This document shows positions 9,680 through 17,196 of a stretch of 64,000 bases of DNA, one piece after another. Position numbers and translations under genes: made by a program. The first letter of the stretch is position 1, and every line of letters begins with the position of its first letter. Source of the DNA: Helicobacter_F equorum (GTDB lineage Bacteria > Campylobacterota > Campylobacteria > Campylobacterales > Helicobacteraceae); assembly GCF_042649585.1 (NCBI RefSeq), contig NZ_JBHRZM010000009.1, positions 1 through 64,000 on the forward strand, in the 5' to 3' direction. The notes under the pieces were generated by a model. It was not told where the DNA came from. It ran no database searches and was given only the letters and a program-made list of their open reading frames with translations.

Positions 9680-10489
9680 TTAGAGATCTTTTTGTTTTAG
9701 GATTACAAACAACACGCACACAAGGGATATTACTAGTGAACAAAAAAGCAAGATAATACTATCACTCCATACTTTGATGATGTTTGTATTAACTTCTAGT
9801 GTGTGTGCAAGGCTAGAGGCTAGCGCACTATCTCTAAAATAAAAGAGCGTGCATAAGCTTATAATACTCACTAGCACAGAATCTACTATCGCAAGTCTAA
9901 AAAGTATGCTATTACGCATCCACGATGGCGCACCCAAAAAGCTCATAATCTCCATACGCTCACTATGTTCAAATCGCCAAACTTCTATTTGTTTAATCAT
10001 CAACAGACAACTAAGTATCGCACTAAGGATTGAAAAAATAAGCACAGATCCCTTTAAAATAAGTAGGAGTTTATAGACTTGTGAATGTGATTTGCTAAAT
10101 GCCTCTACTTTTGTTACACCACTTAGTTTTAAGAGTGTGGAGCTAATTTGCTCAAGACGCTCTTTATTTGGAAACACAGAAAGCCGTAGAGAATAAAAAA
10201 GTGGTAATTCTTTTTGGAGAGATTCCAATGCGTCTTTGCTTAGCTCTTGTTTGAGTTCATTTATCATATAATCTGGTGCTACGGACTTTATCTGATCGAC
10301 TTCACGCACAAAAGCTTGCACCTTTTGTAGATCCAAAGCTTCTTTTGATGCGACAATGATTGAATAACTATTTGCGAGTTTTTGCTCGTGTGTGGAAATA
10401 GAGCGATCAACAAGCATAATGCTCTCAATCCCAAAAAGTAATGCAAGCAAAGGAATAATAAGTGCCAAATGCCTTTTAATTGAATTCAT
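9680..10489 (-). CDS. ftsX: cell division protein FtsX
   Basis: Inner-membrane partner of FtsE; transmits ATP-driven conformational change to the periplasmic EnvC-type protein. Four membrane segments: near the N-terminus, then three in the C-terminal half (about residues 150-175, 200-220, 245-265). The large periplasmic loop lies between the first two. I chose ATG at 10489 because AGAAGGGG precedes it; an upstream in-frame TTG at 10507 would add six residues but has no spaced ribosome site. Overlaps ftsE by 14 nt. Confidence 0.9.
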   Translation of the reverse strand: MNSIKRHLALIIPLLALLFGIESIMLVDRSISTHEQKLANSYSIIVASKEALDLQKVQAFVREVDQIKSVAPDYMINELKQELSKDALESLQKELPLFYSLRLSVFPNKERLEQISSTLLKLSGVTKVEAFSKSHSQVYKLLLILKGSVLIFSILSAILSCLLMIKQIEVWRFEHSERMEIMSFLGAPSWMRNSILFRLAIVDSVLVSIISLCTLFYFRDSALASSLAHTLEVNTNIIKVWSDSIILLFCSLVISLVCVLFVILKQKDL

Positions 10490-11147
10490 ACACAACCCCT
10501 TCTTCAATATGTAAGCGTCTATAATTGATATTTAGACTTTCTGGTAAGCGGTGCGTAACAACCACAATCGTAATACCTAGCTGTTCATTTACGCCTCTTA
10601 GGAGATTCCATATCAATTCACTTGAATAATCATCAAGATTTCCTGTAGGTTCATCAGCGAGGATAATCGCAGGATTATGTGCCAAAGCCCTTGCCATTGC
10701 TACGCGTTGTTGTTCCCCACCACTAAGCTCAAGAGGAAATTTACCTGCTTTGTGTGAAAGCTTGATATGAGCCAAGAGCCGCTCTACTTGTTCTTTGCAA
10801 ATTTCTTTTTTGTAGCCATTAATAATCATAGGGAGCATAACATTTCGTTCGATATTCCACTCCTTGACGAGTTTGTAGTCTTGAAAAACGATACCAATGT
10901 TTTGTCGCAAATAATGAATCTTTGTTTTTGAAGCACGAGACATATTAATCCCAAATACTTCTAAATCACCACCTTTGATTGGTAAATGTCCATATAAAGA
11001 ACTCAAAATCGTGCTTTTGCCACTACCACTCGCACCTGTGATAAATACAAATTCCTTAGCACGCACACTAAAACTCGCATTTTTGATGATATTTTCATCA
11101 TTCTTGTAACCTAGATTGAGGTTTTTTGCTTCTATGATTGCACTCAA
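10476..11147 (-). CDS. ftsE: cell division ATP-binding protein FtsE
   Basis: ABC ATPase of the FtsEX complex, 223 aa. Walker A GASGSGKST at about residue 38, signature LSGGEQQRVAMARAL, Walker B IILADEPTGNLD and the H-loop VTHR are all present. Start ATG overlaps the trmB stop by 4 nt, and the end overlaps ftsX. Works with FtsX and the EnvC-like protein in septal wall hydrolysis. Confidence 0.95.
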   Translation of the reverse strand: MSAIIEAKNLNLGYKNDENIIKNASFSVRAKEFVFITGASGSGKSTILSSLYGHLPIKGGDLEVFGINMSRASKTKIHYLRQNIGIVFQDYKLVKEWNIERNVMLPMIINGYKKEICKEQVERLLAHIKLSHKAGKFPLELSGGEQQRVAMARALAHNPAIILADEPTGNLDDYSSELIWNLLRGVNEQLGITIVVVTHRLPESLNINYRRLHIEEGVVYEFN

Positions 11148-12379
11148 TGTTTGTCCTTAGATTCTAAGATATGTATAAACAATTGATGAGCTTGTATAGC
11201 TGCTTGTGTGGGGAGTGGTGGAGCATTGAGATAACGCATAACACCATTTTGGATAAGCACAAAGGCATTTTGTGGCTCATCAAAATCCCCTAGACACAAG
11301 GCTATCACATAGTTTTCATCGTGTTGGTATATGGCATCTATATGGAGAAAATATGTTTTTCTCACAATCTTTGGCAACATAGGCAAAGCTATGAGATTTT
11401 TAATATTTTGCACTATATGTTGAGATATACCACGGAATACAAAATCGCCATTTTGGAATGATTTTTGAGTGTCTGTAAGAGGTAAAATACCAAATATTTT
11501 GCCATCAAAGATATGTTTTTCTTGTTTTTTCCATCGTGCTTCATATTTGCTAACCACCGCTAAGTGGGCGTTTTTTTCTATAAGCATTGTGGTTTTTGGG
11601 AGGGCTAGGACAAGGTTTAGTGTGTAATCAAAATAATCTCTATCATCGGTGCGCACATGCAAAAAGCCACTTTGTGGTAGGTTAGTATGGCAATCTTTGC
11701 TTGGGCTAATAGTGCGCATAGCGTGGTGTAAAAACATTGGACTTATCACTCGCCTATGGGGTTTTTTATGCCATGGCACTGGGAAATGCACATAGATATT
11801 TTTGAGCGAAGCATTTGGGATAAGTTGGAGCAAGATTCGCGCATCAATATGTGAGATATAGAGGTTTGTTAGTCCCAAAAGCGTGATTTGTCGCAAGACT
11901 TGCTCAATAGATGGTGTGTGAATTTCTAATCCCAAAAAAAGTTCATTTGGATTTTTGGTAGCAAGATCTAGCAAGTGTCTGCCAGATCCAAACCCTATCT
12001 CTATGCTTAGAGGCTTATTGTGGTGTAGGACAAACTCATAAGCTTGTGTGCGTGAGAGCAAAAACGGGCTTTTTGTGCATTGCTTGGGTGTATTTTTTGA
12101 AAGATTATGTCCTATGATTCCATGTGAGTGTGTGCGTAGGATTTCTAAGGCGTCTTTGATAATCCCAATAGGATCGATTCTTGTGGCTTTGTGATATTTG
12201 TATAATGTTCCATTATCACGCACACTTTCGAGTAAAAAAAACTCACAATCTTCATATCGCACGAGAATAAGGCTTTGATTGTGATTGTGTGTATGCATAA
12301 ATTTACACATAAACTCATATGCGCCACTTTTAAGGGGTAGGCAAAAATCTTGGGGGTATGTGGTGTGAAAATGTGGCAT
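11144..12379 (-). CDS. trmB: tRNA (guanine-N7-)-methyltransferase
   Basis: Methylates G46 in the tRNA variable loop with SAM. At 411 aa it is about twice the usual TrmB length: an N-terminal extension (1-125) and a C-terminal extension (about 290-411) flank the catalytic domain, as known in epsilonproteobacterial TrmB. Motif I is VEIGFGSGRHLLDLA, and the family motif HFPVPWHKKPHRR is clear. Lies between the Fn3 lipoprotein (2 nt upstream) and ftsE. Confidence 0.93.
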   Translation of the reverse strand: MPHFHTTYPQDFCLPLKSGAYEFMCKFMHTHNHNQSLILVRYEDCEFFLLESVRDNGTLYKYHKATRIDPIGIIKDALEILRTHSHGIIGHNLSKNTPKQCTKSPFLLSRTQAYEFVLHHNKPLSIEIGFGSGRHLLDLATKNPNELFLGLEIHTPSIEQVLRQITLLGLTNLYISHIDARILLQLIPNASLKNIYVHFPVPWHKKPHRRVISPMFLHHAMRTISPSKDCHTNLPQSGFLHVRTDDRDYFDYTLNLVLALPKTTMLIEKNAHLAVVSKYEARWKKQEKHIFDGKIFGILPLTDTQKSFQNGDFVFRGISQHIVQNIKNLIALPMLPKIVRKTYFLHIDAIYQHDENYVIALCLGDFDEPQNAFVLIQNGVMRYLNAPPLPTQAAIQAHQLFIHILESKDKH

Positions 12380-12381
12380 AG

Positions 12382-13671
12382 TTATCTTTTTAGCGTAACA
12401 CTTGAACTTTGTGAAGATTCTATACCAAACTTATCAATACTCACCACACTATAACTATAGTCAATGCCATATTTAGCTTCTTTGTCTATAAATTGTGTTG
12501 TCTTAATGTTGTTATAACGATTGGTGCGATTAGTTTGTGAATCTTTCCTATACAGCGCATATTTGAGTGCGCGATTATCGCTTGGTGCATTCCAAGTGAT
12601 AGCAATGGTATTGCCTTGGACTTGAGCACTTGTGATCGTTGGTGTCATAGGTCTTGCAAGAGTAGTGCCTACAAGTGGTCGTGCTAAAGGTTCTCCATCA
12701 AATCCGTATTTATCCACGCCTACGATTTGATATGTGATGCTTTGCCCATGGTTTTTTAGTACGTGTGTATAGGAGGTTTGTTGTGTTTTGGCAACAAGGG
12801 TGTAGTTGCCATTATTTTGCATATCGGCATAGATTCTATAAGAAGTAGCTTTTGGGTGAGGCTGCCACGTAAGCTCGATTTTTAGTGGTAATTGCGTGCT
12901 TGCACTAGCATCCTCTATAGATTCTATAAGGTCTAGGGTGTGTGCACTTACTTCCTGGGATGGTTCTGAGAGATTGTTTTCAAAGCTTTTTGCTAAGACG
13001 CGGTAGGTGTAGGTTGTGCTATCAAGCAAATTAGAATCAAAATATTCAATATTGAGGCGGTGTTTAAGTTCTGTGAGTGTTTGAAATTTGCCTTGAGAAT
13101 CTTTACGCTGGATAAGATAGGATTTGATACTCGGATTTGAGTGCGGTGTGATAATAAGCTTGATAGTCCTTGGGCGTGGGCTAATAGCAAAAACCCCTTC
13201 TACTGGATCGATAAATGAAGTTTTGACTTTAATAGCCTGAGAGTATGGACTCATCGTGTTGTTTTTACCAAGTGTGGCAAATAGGTAGTAATACACGCTT
13301 TTTGGCTTGAGTTTTGTGTCAAGAAAGTGAGTAATAAGGGGATTTTTTAGCGTTGCTATGCGTCTAAAAGATGCGGTGGTGAGTTGTGGTGGTTGATTGT
13401 TTTGTGTATTTTCTTGGGAGGATTTAGAATCTTGCAACAGATCCTCTTGGTTGGCACGAAAAATCACAAAACCTTCGATAGGAGTAGGAGAACCATCTTG
13501 TGTTTTATCTTTGTTTTCCCATTCAAAAGCCACACTACTTACGTCGCTAAGTGTTTTTATGTGCTGGATTGTTGGGAGATTCTCATCTATGTTTAGGGGT
13601 TTTTGTATTAACCCACAGCCACTAAGAATGAGTAAAACAATCCAAAATATGCTTAGGTGCCAAAACTTCAT
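12382..13671 (-). CDS. lipoprotein with fibronectin type III repeats
   Basis: A predicted outer-surface or periplasmic lipoprotein. The start I chose (ATG 13671, MKFWHLSIF) gives a typical lipoprotein signal with lipobox LSGC at residues about 16-19; an upstream in-frame start would add 39 residues of unlikely sequence. Four Fn3-like modules follow (about 40-125, 130-225, 235-330, 340-425), each with the WExPxxxATSYRIY or KYALYRKDS pattern. The gene overlaps the rluD 3' end by 50 nt. The homologue sits in the same place in H. pylori; its function is unknown to me. Confidence 0.85.
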   Translation of the reverse strand: MKFWHLSIFWIVLLILSGCGLIQKPLNIDENLPTIQHIKTLSDVSSVAFEWENKDKTQDGSPTPIEGFVIFRANQEDLLQDSKSSQENTQNNQPPQLTTASFRRIATLKNPLITHFLDTKLKPKSVYYYLFATLGKNNTMSPYSQAIKVKTSFIDPVEGVFAISPRPRTIKLIITPHSNPSIKSYLIQRKDSQGKFQTLTELKHRLNIEYFDSNLLDSTTYTYRVLAKSFENNLSEPSQEVSAHTLDLIESIEDASASTQLPLKIELTWQPHPKATSYRIYADMQNNGNYTLVAKTQQTSYTHVLKNHGQSITYQIVGVDKYGFDGEPLARPLVGTTLARPMTPTITSAQVQGNTIAITWNAPSDNRALKYALYRKDSQTNRTNRYNNIKTTQFIDKEAKYGIDYSYSVVSIDKFGIESSQSSSVTLKR

Positions 13672-14680
13672 CAAGCATCTCCTTATCAAAATATTGCCCC
13701 AAAAATTGTAGCATATCGGCAAAAAGTGGCGCTTTGAAAATATGTTTTTTGCAATTTTGTGTGTTATATTTATTGGGGTGCAAGACATACATCAAATACG
13801 CATGTAGCAATACTCTATACCCTTCAAACTTCCCCTTATAGCCATAGAGCGTATCACCAATGATATGTCTCCCTATGCTTTCTAAGTGTGTGCGGATTTG
13901 GTGTGTGCGTCCGGTAAAAAGTTTGATAGCAACAAGCTGGAGTGTGTCTTTTGGTGAATCTAAAAGCGGAGCAAAGATGCTTTTAGAATATCGTAAAGCG
14001 TTATGTGCAAAATCTTGTGAATTTTCATATGGTGCTAGTTTTGTCATTTTTAGGCGATTTTTTGGATGACGCCCCATATAACATTCTATGGTGATGGTTT
14101 CTTTTAGTGGATTATCTATAAGCGCGAGGTAGTAGCGCCCCATTTCTCTATTTTTTAGTTGTGTGCTTAGGGTGTTGTGTGCGTGTGGAGTTTTGGCTAT
14201 AGCAAGTGCGCCACTTGTTTGTCTATCTAGTCTATGCACGATACCATAGCGTAGATCTCCACAAAGATTTCGTATAGGAGGCTGGGTAAGCTTAAGCCAA
14301 TCAACTAATGTTGGTTCTTTGAGTGATGGTGCTTCGTGGATAACAATATGTGGTGGTTTATTGAGTATTAAAAGTTCATTATCCTCATATACGACACTTA
14401 TACCCAAAAATTCTGGCTTTGCTTGTATAAGCATATCCAAAGTCATATGGGCGTTTGTGTTTGGTTGTGGATTGGGTATGGAGATTTGGATCGTGTCATT
14501 AAGAGCTATGTGCGTGCTTGGCTTGATACACAGGTTTTTGTTGAGGGTAACTCGCTGATTTTTTATAAGTTGCAAGGCTTGCGCACGCGGGATTTGCAAA
14601 CAGGTGCTAAGGATAGAATCTAAGCGAGGCTTGGGTGTAGCGTCTAAATCTTTTTGTGTTATAATTATGGAGTCTTGCAT
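13622..14680 (-). CDS. rluD: RluA/RluD-family ribosomal pseudouridine synthase
   Basis: Converts uridines in 23S rRNA to pseudouridine. S4 RNA-binding domain at about residues 12-70 (PRLDSILSTCLQIPRAQAL), then the catalytic domain with IVHRLDRQTSGALAIAKT, whose Asp is the nucleophile, and the FTGRTHQIRTHL motif. I place the start at ATG 14680 (AAGAG upstream); an in-frame GTG at 14689 is possible. It diverges from rodA. The exact uridine target cannot be read from sequence, so rluD is a family-level symbol. Confidence 0.85.
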   Translation of the reverse strand: MQDSIIITQKDLDATPKPRLDSILSTCLQIPRAQALQLIKNQRVTLNKNLCIKPSTHIALNDTIQISIPNPQPNTNAHMTLDMLIQAKPEFLGISVVYEDNELLILNKPPHIVIHEAPSLKEPTLVDWLKLTQPPIRNLCGDLRYGIVHRLDRQTSGALAIAKTPHAHNTLSTQLKNREMGRYYLALIDNPLKETITIECYMGRHPKNRLKMTKLAPYENSQDFAHNALRYSKSIFAPLLDSPKDTLQLVAIKLFTGRTHQIRTHLESIGRHIIGDTLYGYKGKFEGYRVLLHAYLMYVLHPNKYNTQNCKKHIFKAPLFADMLQFLGQYFDKEMLDEVLAPKHILDCFTHS

Positions 14681-14716
14681 GAGATTCACTCTTTTACCTA
14701 AGGATAATTTTCTACA

Positions 14717-15868
14717 ATGAATGCCAAAAAGATTCTAGCACATTTTGACTTTGTCGTTATTTTGTTTGTCTTGCCTTTGGTAGTGCTTTCATTTTGGCTT
14801 GTACGAGAACTTGATGTAACGATGTTTAGCAAACAACTAAAATACCTTGTGATGAGTTTGTGTGTGGGTTTGGTAATTTTTTTTATTCCCTTTAGGCGCC
14901 TAAATTATTCGATTATTTTTTTGTATGTATCGTTGCTTGTATTGCTTATATTGGTGAAGTTTATTGGGGTGGAGAAAAATTCTGCGGTGCGTTGGATTGA
15001 GATTCCTTTTACAAGTTTTTCTATTCAACCTAGCGAGGTGATGAAAATTGCGCTTATGTTGTTTTTGGCATCTTATATTGCCAAAAACCCTCCACCCGAT
15101 GAGGGCTATGGGTGGAGACAATTTGGCATAATCCTTTCTTTTGTGTTGTTGCCATTTTTTATTATTTTGCTTGAGCCTGATTTGGGCACAGCGCTTATTG
15201 TCTTACTTGTTGGTGTTGGGGTGTTGTTTTTGGTTGGGGTGCACAGGAAAATTTGGATTACTCTTGGTATTATCGGGCTTTTGGTTGTGCCTACTACATA
15301 TTCTGTAGCATTTAGCGCAGGACTTCTAAAACCTTATCACCAAAAGCGCATCGCTAACTTTGTGAGTGGGGAGTATCCATATCAAGTGCAACAAGCTTTG
15401 ATTGCGATTGGTTCTGGTGGTTTTGTCGGGCAAAAAAAAGAGATGGCGACACAATCCCAATTAGGATTTTTACCCTATGCAAGCACCGATTTTTTCTTTG
15501 CGTATTATGTTGAGCGTTTTGGATTGCTTGGGGCATTTGGATTATTGGCTTTGTATTTAGGGCTTATTTTGTATTTGTTGAGTATTTGTTTGGGTGCTAT
15601 CAAGGATTATTTTTTACGTGTAGTGAGTGGGTATATCGCAATTTTATTTTTCTTGTATGCTGGGGTTAATATTTGTATGGTGATTGGCTTAGCCCCTGTG
15701 GTAGGCATTCCGCTACCGATGATGAGTTATGGTGGGACAAGCTTTATGACTTTTGCGATTTTGCTAGTGATTTTAGAGAATGCCCTTGCGTTTAGGTTTA
15801 TTTTTGAGTATAATGCGCGTTCTGCTCGTGGGCCTTTAGCTCAGCTGGTTAGAGCGCTCGGCTCATAA
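14717..15868 (+). CDS. rodA: rod-shape-determining peptidoglycan polymerase RodA (SEDS)
   Basis: SEDS glycosyltransferase that polymerises lipid II during cell elongation. Ten or so membrane segments are visible, with family motifs AVRWIEIPFTSFSIQPSE, LIEPDLGTAL-like (LEPDLGTALIVLL) and VGIPLPMMSYGGTSF. The frame runs 39 nt into the downstream tRNA gene and stops at a TAA inside its anticodon loop, so the last residues (GPLAQLVRALGS) are the translated 5' half of the tRNA. The protein proper is expected to end near LAFRFIFEYN. See findings. Confidence 0.93.
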   Translation: MNAKKILAHFDFVVILFVLPLVVLSFWLVRELDVTMFSKQLKYLVMSLCVGLVIFFIPFRRLNYSIIFLYVSLLVLLILVKFIGVEKNSAVRWIEIPFTSFSIQPSEVMKIALMLFLASYIAKNPPPDEGYGWRQFGIILSFVLLPFFIILLEPDLGTALIVLLVGVGVLFLVGVHRKIWITLGIIGLLVVPTTYSVAFSAGLLKPYHQKRIANFVSGEYPYQVQQALIAIGSGGFVGQKKEMATQSQLGFLPYASTDFFFAYYVERFGLLGAFGLLALYLGLILYLLSICLGAIKDYFLRVVSGYIAILFFLYAGVNICMVIGLAPVVGIPLPMMSYGGTSFMTFAILLVILENALAFRFIFEYNARSARGPLAQLVRALGS

Positions 15869-15906
15869 CCGATCGGTCGCAGGTTCGAGTCCTGCAAGGC
15901 CCACCA
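15830..15906 (+). tRNA. tRNA with CAT anticodon (tRNA-Met or lysidine tRNA-Ile2)
   Basis: A full cloverleaf can be drawn: acceptor GGGCCTT/AAGGCCC, D stem with AGCTCAGCTGGTTAGAGC, anticodon stem CTCGG/CCGAT with one G-T pair, loop CTCATAA (anticodon CAT), T arm GCAGGTTCGAGTCCTGC, and encoded CCA at 15904-15906. It is not the initiator type. CAT can be elongator Met or Ile2; the acceptor and D-arm resemble Ile2(CAT) tRNAs, but I cannot settle this by eye. Its 5' half overlaps the rodA frame. Confidence 0.95.
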
Positions 15907-15910
15907 TAGG

Positions 15911-16252
15911 CTATTGTGGTACATTATCCAACACACGAAATCGAAAATCAATATCTTCAAGCTCACGACGCAATTTTTTATTTTCCTCAGAGAGAATCTC
16001 CTTGCTTGTTTGCAGACTAAATACCTCTTTACTTGTCGCATAGATAGTATTTGAGAGATAAATTTTTGGGAAACATAGTCCCAAAATACCAAAAAATATT
16101 CCAAAGGCATAAGCTAAATGCCTTATGCTAATGGTGTTTTCTTCTTGCAAGTTTTGAGCAAGTGCTTCTCGTTCCTGTAGAGTTTGGCTTGTGATAGAAT
16201 CTATATGAGATTCATACCGATTGGCTTGTGTGAGATTTGGTGTTGTATGCAT
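15911..16252 (-). CDS. FtsL-like septal protein
   Basis: A small (113 aa) bitopic protein: cytoplasmic N-terminus to about residue 44, one membrane segment (about 45-67), then a periplasmic heptad region (SKEILSEENKKLRRELEDIDF). It begins 2 nt after rsmH, the position of ftsL in many division clusters. Topology and context fit FtsL, a divisome scaffold protein. Sequence conservation in this family is low, so the name is inferred. Confidence 0.7.
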   Translation of the reverse strand: MHTTPNLTQANRYESHIDSITSQTLQEREALAQNLQEENTISIRHLAYAFGIFFGILGLCFPKIYLSNTIYATSKEVFSLQTSKEILSEENKKLRRELEDIDFRFRVLDNVPQ

Positions 16253-16254
16253 TG

Positions 16255-17196
16255 TTAGTCCTTAAAGGCAAAAACGCGTAATTTTGCGCTTCTTGCACGA
16301 TTGTTATGGGTGATCTCTTGTGCACTTGGGATTATTGGTTTTTTATAGAGTGTTTCACCAAGTGCATTATTCCCACCACACATGCATTTAAACACATTTG
16401 GTGGGCAGATACAAGCCTTACTCCATTGCTTAAAGGCATTTTTAATAATTCTATCTTCAAGCGAATGAAAGCTAATAATCCCCACGCAAGATCCATGCAA
16501 AAACCCCTCTTTGAAATTAGCATAGAGTGAATCTAGGAGCTTATGAAGTTGCCCTAATTCATCATTAACTTCAATCCTAATAGCTTGAAAGGCTTGTGTA
16601 GCTGGATTAATTCCTTTGGTACGCATAAGAGTGCGCGCGCAAATTTCACTAAATTCTCTAGCATTAGTAAATGGCGTTTTTTCGCGATGTTGGATAATAG
16701 ATCGCACAAGTTTTTTAGATTCTCTAATTTCGCCATATTGGCTAAATATACGCTCAAGCTCCATTGGATTATAGGTATTTAGGACTTCCTTGGCACTTAA
16801 TGGTGCAGAGGTATCCATACGCATATCAAGCGTGTGTGATTGAAATCCAAAACCACGATCTAGTGAATCTAGTTGCATAGAGCTTACACCTATATCAGCC
16901 AAAATAGCTTGAATGTGAGGTTTATGATTTTCCTCTAAGACTTCCCACACACTACCAAAATCACTTTTAACATATGTTATGCGATCTGTATATGCTTGTA
17001 GGCGATCTTTGGCAAGGCTTAGAGCATAGTCATCTCTATCAACGCCAATAACTTTGGCGTTTGGATATGCTTGAAGTAGGGAGAGTGTGTGTCCGCCAAA
17101 ACCAAGTGTAAGATCAAGAATAATGGGTTCTTTTTTGTGCGCGAGGTGACAAAAGGCTACCAACACTTCATTTTGCAACACAGAGATATGTTTCAA
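16255..17196 (-). CDS. rsmH: 16S rRNA (cytosine(1402)-N4)-methyltransferase
   Basis: Methylates C1402 in the ribosomal P site. Motifs DLTLGFGGHTLSLLQ (SAM binding), ILADIGVSSMQLD and the C-terminal GIISFHSLEDRIIKN are diagnostic. I chose TTG at 17196, which overlaps the stop of the upstream dehydrogenase (TTGA) and has AGAGG seven bases before it; a TTG at 17220 would add eight residues. Followed by the FtsL-like gene. Confidence 0.95.
   Translation of the reverse strand: MKHISVLQNEVLVAFCHLAHKKEPIILDLTLGFGGHTLSLLQAYPNAKVIGVDRDDYALSLAKDRLQAYTDRITYVKSDFGSVWEVLEENHKPHIQAILADIGVSSMQLDSLDRGFGFQSHTLDMRMDTSAPLSAKEVLNTYNPMELERIFSQYGEIRESKKLVRSIIQHREKTPFTNAREFSEICARTLMRTKGINPATQAFQAIRIEVNDELGQLHKLLDSLYANFKEGFLHGSCVGIISFHSLEDRIIKNAFKQWSKACICPPNVFKCMCGGNNALGETLYKKPIIPSAQEITHNNRARSAKLRVFAFKD

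Noticed and set aside
8443..14680. EnvC-FtsX-FtsE-TrmB-Fn3-RluD cluster beside the fliD operon as novel
   Set aside because: The same order is known from H. pylori, so it is conserved synteny.
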